NCBI GenBank assembly: GCA_965243335.1
Contig: OZ251545.1
Coordinates: forward strand, 1,612,001 to 1,676,000
Length of the DNA stretch: 64,000 bases
Reading direction: 5' to 3'
From: JAJDXW01 sp965243335
GTDB taxonomy: Bacteria; Pseudomonadota; Gammaproteobacteria; HK1
Shown: piece by piece, positions 53,307 to 61,681 of the stretch
Position numbering within the stretch: the stretch's first letter is position 1
Layout of the letters: each line of letters starts with the position of its first letter
Notes under the pieces: generated by a model
Database searches by the model: none
The model's input: the letters and a program-made list of their open reading frames with translations, nothing else
Told to the model about the DNA's origin: nothing
Made by a program: the position numbers and the translations under genes

Positions 53307-53735
53307 TCACCGGGAGAGGAGGGCGGCGAAGAAGGGCGTCCACGCGGCGGCGAGGAGAACGAGGGCGAGGGCTTCGGCCGCGAGGATGCGGCGATAGCGC
53401 GCGCGCTCCGCTCCGCGCTTGTCGGCCATGTAGATCCGGCTCATCAGCATGTCGAGGGGCACGACGAAGGCCATCATCACCGCGAGGGGAGGGGCGACGA
53501 GGGCCGTCCAGACGACACCGAGCGAGACGCCGACCCCCGGGGGGGCGGGGGCGCCGCCTTCGAGCAGGAGCGCCCGCGCCGCGTCGAACGCGCCGGGTCC
53601 GCCCGAGCCCATGGTGGAGAAGGGGGCGCTCGCGGCGAGGACCGCCACCGCGGCGAGGAGGGCGAGCCGGAGCGCGCCCAGCTCAATGGCGCGGTCGCGA
53701 AGGCTCGGCGCGCGGGCGGGAGCGGGGTCGGACAT
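53307..53735 (-). CDS. Small hypothetical membrane protein
   Basis: A 142-residue protein with three predicted membrane segments: LGALRLALLAAVAVLAASA, VVWTALVAPPLAVMMAFVVP and ALALVLLAAAWTPFFAALL. A basic cytoplasmic stretch (SRIYMADKRGAERARYRRI) lies between the last two. No family is recognised. The frame stays open far upstream, but the only sensible start with a short soluble leader is ATG 53735; the ribosome binding site is weak. It faces dacB (convergent) and is divergent from tatD. A role cannot be proposed. Confidence 0.65.
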   Translation of the reverse strand: MSDPAPARAPSLRDRAIELGALRLALLAAVAVLAASAPFSTMGSGGPGAFDAARALLLEGGAPAPPGVGVSLGVVWTALVAPPLAVMMAFVVPLDMLMSRIYMADKRGAERARYRRILAAEALALVLLAAAWTPFFAALLSR

Positions 53736-53978
53736 CGGGTGGGCCTTCGTCTTGCGGTCGCGCCGTCCTCGCCCCGGCTTTGCCGCATTCCGCGGGAGGG
53801 GCGGCCAAGGTCCCGGGACCCGAGCCCGGCAACCGGGTTCGGGGGCCGGGCCCTGGAGCCGAAGCCGGGGGTCGGGCCGGGAGGCGCGCCCCACGGCCCG
53901 CGCGCCGGCGCGGGGGGCGGGGCCGCGCGGCGAGGGAGGGTCGGGTCGGGTCGGGCGCAATGATATCCTCCTCCGCCC

Positions 53979-54800
53979 ATGGAGCTGATCGACGTCGGCG
54001 CGAACCTCTGCCACGAGTCGTTCGCCCCCGATCTCGACGAAGTCCTCGACCGGGCGGCCCGCGCCGGGGTGGGCCGCATCGTCGTGACCGGGACGAGCCG
54101 GGCGGACAGCGAAGCGGCGGCGGCGCTCGCCCGCCGCCATCCGGGCCGGCTCCGGGCCACCGCGGGCGTGCACCCGCACGAGGCGGCGGCCTTCGACAGC
54201 GCGGCGGCGGCCGCGATCGAAGCGCTCGCGGCCCGCGACGAGGTGGCCGCGATCGGCGAGACGGGCCTCGACTTCTACCGGGACCTGTCGCCCCGCCCGG
54301 AGCAGGAGCGCGCATTCGAGGCGCAGCTCGACATCGCCGCCCGTCTCGGGCTTCCCGTATTCCTGCACGAGCGCGACGCCCATCGCCGCTTCGTCGAGGT
54401 CCTGAAGCCCTATCGCGACCGGCTGGGGCCGGCCGTGATCCACTGCTTCACCGGAGACCGCGATGCGCTCGACGCCTGTCTCGACCTCGACCTCCACGTG
54501 GGGATCACGGGCTGGATCTGCGACGAGCGACGGGGGCTGCACCTGCGGGAGCTGGTCGGGCGCATCCCTGCGGATCGGCTGATGCTGGAGACCGACTCCC
54601 CCTACCTCCTCCCGCGCGACCTCCGCCCCCGCCCGCGCAGCCGCCGGAACGAGCCGGCGCGGCTCGCCCACGTCGCCCGGACGGTGGCGGATGCGACCGG
54701 CGAGACGGTGGAGGCGCTCGCGGCGCGGACGACCGCGACCGCGTGCGCCTTCTTCGGCCTGCCGCCTTCGCCCGGCGCGGGCATGGCCGACGGCGCCTGA
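53979..54800 (+). CDS. tatD: TatD family metal-dependent hydrolase/DNase
   Basis: A 273-residue TIM-barrel metallo-hydrolase very close to E. coli TatD, a 3'-5' DNase/RNase. Diagnostic segments are MELIDVGANLCHESFA, VVTGTSRADSE, ATAGVHPHEAAAFD, VAAIGETGLDFYRD, VFLHERDAHRRFVEVL, VIHCFTGDRDAL, LHVGITGWICDERRGLHLRE and LMLETDSPYLLPRDL. Metal ligands (His/Glu/His/His/Asp) lie in these. The start is set by alignment to TatD, since no strong ribosome binding site is visible. It is a single gene upstream of serB. Confidence 0.95.
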   Translation: MELIDVGANLCHESFAPDLDEVLDRAARAGVGRIVVTGTSRADSEAAAALARRHPGRLRATAGVHPHEAAAFDSAAAAAIEALAARDEVAAIGETGLDFYRDLSPRPEQERAFEAQLDIAARLGLPVFLHERDAHRRFVEVLKPYRDRLGPAVIHCFTGDRDALDACLDLDLHVGITGWICDERRGLHLRELVGRIPADRLMLETDSPYLLPRDLRPRPRSRRNEPARLAHVARTVADATGETVEALAARTTATACAFFGLPPSPGAGMADGA

Positions 54801-54993
54801 GCGGCGGCGGGCCGCGCTCCGCGTTCCGACGATGACCCGGCCCCATCCTCCGGACGCGCGCTCCGAGGGAACGGTCGGCGACCGCGCTTCCCCGCCCCCG
54901 CAGGAATGCGCGAGACCGGTCGGCGGCGCCGGATGACCGCCGGATAGCGCCCGGCGACGGCTCCCCCTCCTGGCTCGAACCGGACGGGTCCGC

Positions 54994-55995
54994 GTGGAGA
55001 CCTCCCGATACGTCCTCACCCTCCTCGGGCCGAACGTTGAGGGCCGCCACGTCGAGCGCGCCCGGGACGTTCTCTCCGGGCTCGGGCTCCGCGTGGAACG
55101 GGTCGCTTCGCTCTCCGGCCGTTCGCCGGACGATCCGCCGGACGATCCGCCGGGCGAGTCGCTGGACGGTTCGCCGACGTCCGGCGAAGACGACGGGCGC
55201 TGCCGGGCGCTCGAGCTCCTCGCCGGCGGTGCAGCGATGGCGGCGGACCTCGGGCGGCTCCGCGCTCGGGTCCGGTCCGCCTTCGAGGGGGAAGGGGTCG
55301 ATGCCGCGGTGCAGCGGGACGACCACTGGCGCCGTCGGCGGCGCCTCGCCTGCCTCGACATGGACTCCACCCTGATCGACGCCGAGGTCATCGACGAGCT
55401 GGCCCGGGCGGCGGGAGCGGAGCGGGAGGTGGCCGCCGTCACCGAGGCCGCGATGCGGGGAGAGATCGGGTTCGCCGAGGCGCTCCGCGCCCGGCTCGAA
55501 CGGATCGCGGGGCTTCCCGTCGAGGAGATGGAGGCCGTCGCCCGCCGGCTGCCCCTCGTGCCGGGCGCCGGGCGGCTGCTCGCCGCCCTCGACCGGAACG
55601 GCTACCGCACCGCCGTCGTCTCGGGGGGCTTCGGGTGGTTCATCCGGCGGGTCGCGGAGCGGTTCGGCCTTCGCTTCGACCACGTGCACGCCCACGAGCT
55701 CGTGCTCCGGGACGGCCGGCTGACCGGGGAGATCGAGGGCGAGGTCATCGACGGGGCGGGCAAGGCGGCGTTCGTTCGCAGGATCGCGGCCCGCGAAGGG
55801 CTCGTTCCCGAGCAGGTGGCGGCGGCCGGGGACGGGGCCAACGACCTCGAGATGCTGCGCGCGGCGGGGCTCGGGGTCGCCTTCCGTCCGCGCCCGATCC
55901 TCCGGGCGCGGGCGGACCACGTCATCGAGCACTTCGGCCTGGACGGTATCCTTTACCTCCTCGGCATGAACGATCGGGACATCGACGGCGCATGA
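54994..55995 (+). CDS. serB: Phosphoserine phosphatase
   Basis: HAD-family enzyme for the last step of serine synthesis. The 333-residue protein has an N-terminal ACT-like region (RYVLTLLGPNVEGRHVERAR) interrupted by a Pro/Asp-rich insert (SPDDPPDDPPGESLDG, encoded by a short tandem repeat), then the phosphatase. Motif I is LACLDMDSTLIDAE (Asp122, Asp124), motif II is AVVSGGFGWFIRRVAE, and motif III/IV is VAAAGDGANDLEML with GKAAFVRRI. The start is a GTG at 54994 without a clear ribosome binding site, so it is moderately uncertain. Its TGA overlaps the pdxH ATG (ATGA). Confidence 0.92.
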   Translation: METSRYVLTLLGPNVEGRHVERARDVLSGLGLRVERVASLSGRSPDDPPDDPPGESLDGSPTSGEDDGRCRALELLAGGAAMAADLGRLRARVRSAFEGEGVDAAVQRDDHWRRRRRLACLDMDSTLIDAEVIDELARAAGAEREVAAVTEAAMRGEIGFAEALRARLERIAGLPVEEMEAVARRLPLVPGAGRLLAALDRNGYRTAVVSGGFGWFIRRVAERFGLRFDHVHAHELVLRDGRLTGEIEGEVIDGAGKAAFVRRIAAREGLVPEQVAAAGDGANDLEMLRAAGLGVAFRPRPILRARADHVIEHFGLDGILYLLGMNDRDIDGA

Positions 55996-56582
55996 AGGAG
56001 TTCTACCGGGAAGCGCTCGCGCGCTTCGAGGAGGTCTTCGCCCGCGCGGCGCAGACCGGGCTTCGCGAGCCGACCGCGGTCACCCTCGCCACCGCGAGCG
56101 GCGCGGGGCGGCCCGGAGCCCGCACCGTGCTCCTCAAGGGCGTGGACGAGCGCGGCTTCGTGTTCTACACCAACGCCAACAGCCGGAAGGGGCGGGACCT
56201 CCGCGAGAACCCCCGGGCGGCGCTCGTCTTCTTCTGGCAGACGGTGTTCGAGCAGGTGCAGGTCGAAGGCCCGGTCGAGCCGGTGTCGGACGAGGAGTCG
56301 GATGCGTACTGGGCGACCCGGAGGCGCGAGAGCCGCATCGGGGCGTGGGCCTCCGATCAGTCCGCGCCGCTCGCGTCGCGCGGTGAGCTGAACGCCCGTT
56401 ACGCGGAGTACGAGCGGCGCTTCGCGGGCGGGGAGGTCCCCCGCCCTCCCCATTGGCGGGGCTATCGGGTCGTGCCGGAGCGCATCGAGTTCTGGCGCCC
56501 GGGCGACCACCGCCTGAACGAACGGGACTGCTATGAACGAACCGCCGCCGGCGGCTGGCGGAAGCTCCACCTGAACCCCTGA
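55992..56582 (+). CDS. pdxH: Pyridoxamine 5'-phosphate oxidase
   Basis: A 196-residue FMN enzyme that makes pyridoxal 5'-phosphate, the cofactor of SerC and many transaminases. Family segments: FEEVFARAAQTGLREPTAVT, ARTVLLKGVDERGFVFYTN and NSRKGRDLRENP (FMN site). Further on are FFWQTVFEQVQVEG, RESRIGAWASDQSAPL, PRPPHWRGYRVVPERIEFW and the C-terminal DHRLNERDCYER with the last strand WRKLHLNP. It is translationally coupled to serB by ATGA, which makes sense because the serine pathway needs PLP. Length is slightly under the 218 of E. coli. Confidence 0.95.
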   Translation: MKEFYREALARFEEVFARAAQTGLREPTAVTLATASGAGRPGARTVLLKGVDERGFVFYTNANSRKGRDLRENPRAALVFFWQTVFEQVQVEGPVEPVSDEESDAYWATRRRESRIGAWASDQSAPLASRGELNARYAEYERRFAGGEVPRPPHWRGYRVVPERIEFWRPGDHRLNERDCYERTAAGGWRKLHLNP

Positions 56583-57020
56583 TCCGGAGCGCCCGCCCGT
56601 CGAGGCGGGGCCGGGCGCGGGTGGGGGGATGGCCAGAGGGCTGACGGGCACCGCGGCGGACGAGCCGCGAGCGCGACACCTGCCCCGCCTCCCGCCTGCG
56701 GGCAGGGTGCCCGCGTTCCCAGATCCGCCCCCGCACGGCCGCCCCGCGAGGGAAGTTCGGGTTTTGTTCTTAAGTTATTGATATAAGGAAAATTGAAAGG
56801 AAGGCAAAATATTTTTCTACCCCACGGTGGCGTTTGCACAGGCGTTCCTGGGAACGCGGGCGTCTCGCCCGCATTTTTGTTCACGGGCGCTTCACACCCC
56901 CTGTGCGGGCGGGACACAAGCGCTCCCAGGGCGCCCTCGTCCCCACGGACGCGCCCGCGAGAGGTGTGCCTGACGAAAATCCCCACCGCGCACATGCCCC
57001 GTCCGGGGGCGGCGCTCGCC
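56583..57020. other. Intergenic region with an AT-rich island and repeat A
   Basis: No gene is supported. At about 56755-56820 there is a very AT-rich stretch (ttgttcttaagttattgata, aaaattgaaaggaaggc), out of character with the genome; it may hold an unused promoter or an old insertion scar. A half-copy of repeat A core (gcgggcagggtgcccgcg, ttcccag) lies just before it and a full copy follows at 56829. Confidence 0.5.
56829..57002. repeat. Dispersed palindromic repeat A, copy 4
   Basis: Core gttcctgggaacgcgggcgt, ctcgcccgcatttttgttca, with the inverted partner gtgcgggcgggacacaagcg and ctcccagg. The right end is cgaaaatccccaccgcgcac-atgccccg, the inverse of the left ends of copies 1-3. The element therefore has terminal inverted repeats. 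Confidence 0.78.
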
Positions 57021-57644
57021 TCACTCCGCTTCGCGGTCTCCCGCCGCTTCCGCCATCAGGGCGACCACCCGATCGAGCTGGCGGAGCCGCGCGACCGGGT
57101 CGTCCATCTCCAAGAGACGCTGCCGGTGCGGCGCGGGGATCGGCAGGAGCTCCGCGATCCGGTAGCCCGTCCACGGCGCGCTCTCCGGGGAGTCTTCGTC
57201 CGGCGGCGGGCCGGCGTGCCGGTAGCGCTCCGCAAAGCGCTCCGTCAGGGTGCGGGCGAGGCGCGCGAGCGGCTCGTACTCGGGGGGGACCCGGCCTGGC
57301 GTCTCCGGGATCGTCTCGCAGCGCCCGAGCAGCAGCCGGTCCGGCGCGGCGCGCGTCTCGACGAGCCGGAACCTCGTCTCGCCGACCGCCTCGATGGTGA
57401 GGATGCCGCGGTCGTCCCGGCCCCAGTCGACGATGTGCGCGAAGGCCCCGATGCGGTGCGGATCGGCCGGGTCGCCGACCTCCGAGCCCGAGCGGATGAG
57501 GCAGACCCCGAACGGGCGCCCGCTCCGCAGGCAGCCGCTCACCATGTCGAGATAGCGCGGCTCGAAGATCCGGAGCGGGAGCGGCCCGCCCGGAAAGAGG
57601 ACCGTGCCGAGGGGGAAGATAGGGAATTCGGTGGCCTCGCTCAC
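57021..57644 (-). CDS. LON peptidase N-terminal (substrate-binding) domain protein
   Basis: A 207-residue stand-alone LON-substrate-binding domain protein. The start is typical: FPIFPLGTVLFPGGPLPLRI, FEPRYLDMV, then GVCLIRSGSEVGDP, IGAFAHIVDW, ILTIEAVGETRFRL and a helical C-terminus (LRQLDRVVALMAEAAG). No ATPase or protease domain follows, as usual for this family, whose role (possibly adaptor or regulator) is unknown. The start is a GTG at 57644 with a weak ribosome binding site. Its stop lies only 18 bases past the repeat A copy. Confidence 0.9.
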   Translation of the reverse strand: MSEATEFPIFPLGTVLFPGGPLPLRIFEPRYLDMVSGCLRSGRPFGVCLIRSGSEVGDPADPHRIGAFAHIVDWGRDDRGILTIEAVGETRFRLVETRAAPDRLLLGRCETIPETPGRVPPEYEPLARLARTLTERFAERYRHAGPPPDEDSPESAPWTGYRIAELLPIPAPHRQRLLEMDDPVARLRQLDRVVALMAEAAGDREAE

Positions 57645-57708
57645 GATCGCGGTTGCCGCTCGCGGTCTTCCAGTCAGGGGCGTGCGGCAAGTCTACCCCG
57701 CTCCCGGG

Positions 57709-57852
57709 CAGGTGCGCGGTGGGGAGTTTCGCCAAGCATGACACTCGTGAACGCCCCTGGGTGCGCCGGCGTCTCGCCGGCCCGGTAAGGGTGAAGCGCC
57801 CGTGAGAACGAACATGCCGGCGGGACGCCGGCGCACCCAGGGGCGCGCCCGG
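57709..57852. repeat. Dispersed palindromic repeat A', copy 5 (variant core)
   Basis: Left end ggcaggtgcgcggtggggag and tttcgccaagc as in repeat A, but the core is changed to cctgggtgcgccggcgtctc and gccggcccggtaagg, with the partner gccggcgggacgccggcgca and cccaggg. The next copy (57935) has the same variant, so the pair looks like a recent duplication. Confidence 0.8.
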
Positions 57853-57934
57853 CGATGTGCCCGTCAAAGTCCCGCCGTGGGGGGGGGACAGGATGGAGCA
57901 AGCATCCAGCGCGAAAATCCCCGGGTACACCCTC

Positions 57935-58082
57935 CCTGGGTGCGCCGGCGTCTCGCCGGCCCGGTAAGGGCGAAGCGCCCGTGAGAACGAACATGCCGGC
58001 GGGACGCCGGCGTACCCAGGGGCGTTCGCCATCGGCGAAAACCCCTACCGCGCAAATGCCTCGACTGCGCACATGCCTCGAC
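57935..58082. repeat. Dispersed palindromic repeat A', copy 6 (variant core)
   Basis: Same variant core as the copy at 57709: ctgggtgcgccggcgtctcg, agaacgaacatgccggcggg. Its right end gcgaaaacccctaccgcgca and aatgcctcg is the inverse of the usual left end. The bases between 57645 and 58180 hold only these two elements; I see no gene there. Confidence 0.8.
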
Positions 58083-58180
58083 TTGACTCCCGGGTGACGG
58101 GGTTCAGAATGCAGGCGAGCCGGACGCGCGGCGCACCGCCGATCGCCGGCGGGAGGCGGCTCCGTCCCGGAGGAGGCCCG

Positions 58181-58600
58181 ATGCGGCGATCCATATCTGC
58201 TTCCGTTCTCGCGACCGCTCTCGCGGCCATGCTCACCCTTTCCGGCGCCGCCGAGGCCGGGAAGACGCGCCATCATCATCATGGCTGGCACAGCGGGGGC
58301 GACCTCGCGGCGTGGTTCGCGCTCGGGTCGCTCGTTACCTTCCTCGCGGTCACGAGCGCCCACCACCACGCGCCGCCGCCCCCGCCCCGCCGCCAATGGC
58401 GCGCCCACCGTGCCGGCCACCGGCACGCCCACCACGGGCAGCACCGGCACTCGCATCCCGTCCACCGCCACGTGCACCATGTCCCCCGTCAACGCCGTCC
58501 GGCGCCCGGGCCGCGCTTCCTCTCCGACCGGCACCGCCACGGCGCCGGCCCCTGGCACGTCCATGCGCTCGGCCGCCCGCGCGCCCATCACCGCCACTGA
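58181..58600 (+). CDS. Exported histidine-rich small protein
   Basis: A 139-residue protein. Residues 1-27 (SISASVLATALAAMLTLSGA then AEAG) form a signal peptide with a good cleavage site after AEA. The mature protein starts with KTRHHHHGWH, has one hydrophobic segment (LAAWFALGSLVTFLAV), and then a very His-rich tail (HRHAHHGQHRHSHPVHRHVH). CCGGAGGAGG precedes ATG 58181, which supports real translation. It probably binds Ni, Zn, Cu or Co in the periplasm or at the inner membrane; the metal is unknown. No known family is recognised. Confidence 0.72.
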   Translation: MRRSISASVLATALAAMLTLSGAAEAGKTRHHHHGWHSGGDLAAWFALGSLVTFLAVTSAHHHAPPPPPRRQWRAHRAGHRHAHHGQHRHSHPVHRHVHHVPRQRRPAPGPRFLSDRHRHGAGPWHVHALGRPRAHHRH

Positions 58601-58630
58601 TCCGCTCTTCGCTCTGCCCGCACGCGCACC

Positions 58631-59275
58631 ATGCTGACCCTCTACGGACGGGAAACCTCCGACAGCGTGCAGAAGGCCCTTTGGGCGCTTGGGGAGACCG
58701 GCCAGCCCTTCGAACACGTTCCCCTCGGCGGCGCATACGGCGGGCTCGACGACCCGGCCTATGCCGACGTCAACCCCCACCGCCGGGTCCCGGCCCTGCG
58801 GGACGGGGAGGCGACGGTGTGGGAGAGCGACGCCATCATCCGCTACCTCGCCGCGCGGTACGCGAGCGGGTCGTTGTGGCTGGCGGACCCCGTTGCGAGA
58901 GCCCGCGCGGACCAATGGATGGCGTGGGGGCTCGCACACCTTTACCCGGACTCGAACCTCCTTTTCTGGCTCACCGTGCGCACCCCGCCCGAGGACCAGG
59001 ACGCGGATCGGATCGCCCGGGTGCGCGACCGGCTGGGCGCCCGCTACCGGACGCTCGACCGGCGCCTGTCGGACCACGAGTACGTTGCCGGCGACCGCTT
59101 CACGATGGGCGACATCCCGACCGGAGCGACCCTCTACCGCTACTTCCACCTGCCCGTCGAGCGGGAGTCCCTTCCCAACCTGTCCCGCTGGTACGCACGG
59201 CTTGGAGAAAGGCCGGCGTACCGGAAGTACGTGATGGTTCCCTTCGAGGAGCTTCGCGGGCGGCTCGACTATTAG
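58631..59275 (+). CDS. Glutathione S-transferase family protein
   Basis: A 214-residue GST. The N-terminal thioredoxin fold is MLTLYGRETSDSVQKALWAL with the G-site Ser in the TSDSVQK loop, then NPHRRVPALRDGEATVWESD with cis-Pro and the ESDAI glutathione contact, and IIRYLAARYA. The C-terminal helical domain has LSDHEYVAGDRFTMGDIPTG, the N-capping box. Length is normal. It begins 30 bases after the His-rich gene and may share its promoter. Substrate unknown. Confidence 0.92.
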   Translation: MLTLYGRETSDSVQKALWALGETGQPFEHVPLGGAYGGLDDPAYADVNPHRRVPALRDGEATVWESDAIIRYLAARYASGSLWLADPVARARADQWMAWGLAHLYPDSNLLFWLTVRTPPEDQDADRIARVRDRLGARYRTLDRRLSDHEYVAGDRFTMGDIPTGATLYRYFHLPVERESLPNLSRWYARLGERPAYRKYVMVPFEELRGRLDY

Positions 59276-59398
59276 GCTTCCGCACGGCTCCATCCCTCGA
59301 TCGCCCCCACCGGAGCTCCTCCCGTCCTCCGGGTCTCGGTGGGCAAGGCCGGGTACACTTCGAGACCCGGAGGCAGGGACCTGGAAGGGAGGCCCGAG

Positions 59399-59937
59399 AT
59401 GCGAACCGAGAACGACTTGACGGCGGCGGCGGAGCTTCGACCGTCGCCGCGCCCTCCGAAGCGGGCGCGCAGGGCGCCCGCCCCGGCGCCGGCGCTTCCC
59501 AATTGCCGGCCGGTTCCCCTCAAGCGCGAAGACCTCGACACCCACGACGAGCGCTTCGAGTACTGGGACGGCGACACCGAGACCGCCTGGGTCCTCCGCG
59601 ACCCCACCGGATTCGCCCACGAGCACGCCTCGCCGGCCTCGCCCAGATCATCGCCGGAATGCGCGGCTCTCCCATCGAATGCGGCGGCACGATGGACCTC
59701 GAGCTTCGCGACGAGCACGGGGAGCGGCGGCGGATCCTGCAGGCGGACCAGTCGGTGTACCTGCATCCGGGGCGGAGCCGTCTGCCGGACGCGGCGGGCA
59801 TGGTGGTGGGCGAGCACGACTTCCCGGACGTGGTGCTGGAGGTGGACCACACCTCCAACCTCCGCCAGACCAAAGGATTCTCGCGCGCCTTACCCCGAAA
59901 ATTACCACAATCGTGGATACCCTTCTATATCTGGTAA
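59399..59937 (+). pseudogene. Uma2 (DUF820) family endonuclease, frameshifted and truncated
   Basis: ATG 59399 has GGAAGGGAGG upstream and reads LPNCRPVPLKREDLDTHDER and FEYWDGDTETAWVLRDPTG. At about 59615-59625 the frame changes, and the text continues as LAGLAQIIAGMRGSPIECGG, RRILQADQSVYLHPGRSRLP and GEHDFPDVVLEVDHTSNLRQ. The PD-(D/E)XK core is in the last part (Asp and Glu of FPDVVLEVD). After about 59875 homology stops where family members go on with YEAWGFPEVW, so the C-terminus is also lost. It cannot give a full Uma2 protein. Confidence 0.78.
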
Positions 59938-59940
59938 GCT

Positions 59941-60424
59941 ACCGCTAGCGCGGGTTTCCGGGGTCGGAGCCCGCCCGGAAGCCGCCCGGTGGACGGGGCG
60001 AAGCGGGAAGCCAGATCATGAGAGAGCCGAGCGACCCGGTCCCCGGCACGGGGAAGCGCGGCAAGGGCGGGGCGGGACCCGGAGATCGGCGGTGAGTAGC
60101 CCTACCAGGCCTGCCGCGAGGACCTTCGCTCGCTCGGCGAGTGCCGGGACTGCGAGGCACCGCTCCTCGCGACCGAGCGGGACTACTCCCGATGCGGGGT
60201 CAAGCGCAAGCTCAAGGCGGCGCAGTCTGGCGGCGCGGACCAGGGGCGGCTGGACGATCTGCGGCAGCAGTTCCAAGCCGCGCGGCTCGAGCGGATCCGC
60301 GTCATCGGCCGCGACGACGGGGCGGGCAGCCGGGAGGCCGTCCGAAGGCGGCGGGCGGCTTGAGCGGGGGCAATAGAGCGCAATGAGGACGGTCTGGCGC
60401 CAGCTCCTCGGCCTTGGGAGGGGA
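59941..60424 (+). pseudogene. Degenerate region with a zinc-ribbon-like frame lacking a start
   Basis: At 60100-60363 a stop-to-stop frame reads YQACREDLRSLGECRDCEAP, LLATERDYSRCGVKRKLKAA and a helical Arg/Gln-rich end. It has CxxC-like pieces but no start codon and no ribosome binding site, so I take it as the end of a decayed gene of unknown family. At 60005-60029 a 25-base block (gggaagccagatcatgagag and the next five bases) is identical to the region around the sulfotransferase start at 61404-61428, so part of that gene's 5' end has been copied here. Confidence 0.45.
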
Positions 60425-61402
60425 ATGAGGACGGTCTGGTTCTACAGGGAGCATCCCGGCTTTTCCGGCGGCGAGTTAAAGCACTCCCATTACTTTGGTC
60501 ACGTGCAGAAGGGGATACCGGGCTTCGCGCCCAAGATCGTGTTCCGGGACGAGCCCGCGAACGAGTCGCACGCTCTCGAGCGCCGCGCGCTCTGGGCGGC
60601 CGGTGACGAAGTCTTCGTCGCGCGCTGGGAACCGGCCCCCCATGATGTCCTCTTTCTCGCGGGGACGGATTGGCGCTACTTGGCCGAAAGCGGCTTGGAG
60701 TCCTTGCCGAACCCTAGGATCAACCTCATTCAGCACGTCCGGCACGCCCACGAAGGGACGGAACTCCATCGCTACCTGGCCCACAGGGCCATCCGCATTT
60801 GCGTCAGCCGCGAAGTTGCCGATGCGATCTCTTCCACTGGGCGGGTGAAGGGGCCGATCCTGACGATCCCGAACGCCACCGACGTGTTACCCACCGCTCC
60901 GGATGGAGGGAACCTTGCGGCGGAGAACAGTGCGAGGCCCCGCCCGATCTCGATTGTTGGTTACAAGCGGCCCGACCTCGCGCAGGCGTTGTCCCAACGC
61001 TTCGACGAAGTGCCAATCGCACATCCGCCGGCCACGGAGTTCCTCGATCGGCACCGGTTCCTCGAACGGTTGGCTGAGAGCCGAGTCGCCGTCTGCCTGC
61101 CGCATGCGGAGGAAGGCTTCTACCTGCCCGCGCTCGAAGCCATGGGCTCGAGATGTCTCGTGGTGACCTTGGACTGCATCGGCAACCGCGGTTTCTGCCA
61201 TCATGGAGAGAATTGCCTGATCGCCGAGCCCAGTCCCGAGTCCCTGTTCGACGCGGCGAAAAAAGCCCTCGACCTTCCCCCCGAAAAACGCGAAAGGTTA
61301 CTCCGGGGGGCGCAGGCCACCGTCGCCCGGCACTCGCTTGTTTCCGAAAGGGCACTGTTTCGTGGGTGTCTGGAGGACGTCGATCGGCTATGGCGCAGTT
61401 AG
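60425..61402 (+). CDS. Glycosyltransferase, group 1-like
   Basis: A 325-residue glycosyltransferase of GT4-like shape. The C-terminal half carries the usual nucleotide-sugar region: ISIVGYKRPDLAQAL, FLERLAESRVAVCLPHAEEG, FYLPALEAMGSRCLVVTLDC (the E-x7-E-like loop) and GENCLIAEPSPESLFDAAKK. The N-terminal half has GELKHSHYFGH, a likely acceptor site. ATG 60425 is preferred because GGGAGGGG lies at 60415-60422; an in-frame ATG at 60383 starts with the same 15 bases (atgaggacggtctgg), a small local duplication. The sulfotransferase follows 14 bases after the stop, so both probably decorate the same glycan. Confidence 0.82.
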   Translation: MRTVWFYREHPGFSGGELKHSHYFGHVQKGIPGFAPKIVFRDEPANESHALERRALWAAGDEVFVARWEPAPHDVLFLAGTDWRYLAESGLESLPNPRINLIQHVRHAHEGTELHRYLAHRAIRICVSREVADAISSTGRVKGPILTIPNATDVLPTAPDGGNLAAENSARPRPISIVGYKRPDLAQALSQRFDEVPIAHPPATEFLDRHRFLERLAESRVAVCLPHAEEGFYLPALEAMGSRCLVVTLDCIGNRGFCHHGENCLIAEPSPESLFDAAKKALDLPPEKRERLLRGAQATVARHSLVSERALFRGCLEDVDRLWRS

Positions 61403-61681
61403 AGGGAAGCCAGATCATGAGAGAGCCGCGCGCCCCGGCGCGATGCCATCGTCCCTTGGTCGACTTCATGATCGTCGGTGCCCAGAAGTCCGGAACGACG
61501 GCGCTTGCCCGCTTTCTTTCCCTGCATCCGGAGATCGGCATGGCGGACCCGAAAGAGCCACATCTGTTCGATGCGCCGGATTACTCCGGCGAATGGAGCC
61601 CGAAAGAGATCGACGACCGCTATCAGCCTTTTTTCAACCATTGCTCCAGCGCAACGCTCCGGGGCGAGGCTACGCCGATCT

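Noticed and set aside
60383..61402. Glycosyltransferase start at ATG 60383
   Set aside because: The in-frame ATG at 60425 has a much better ribosome binding site, and the upstream 14 codons begin with a duplicate of the same 15 bases.
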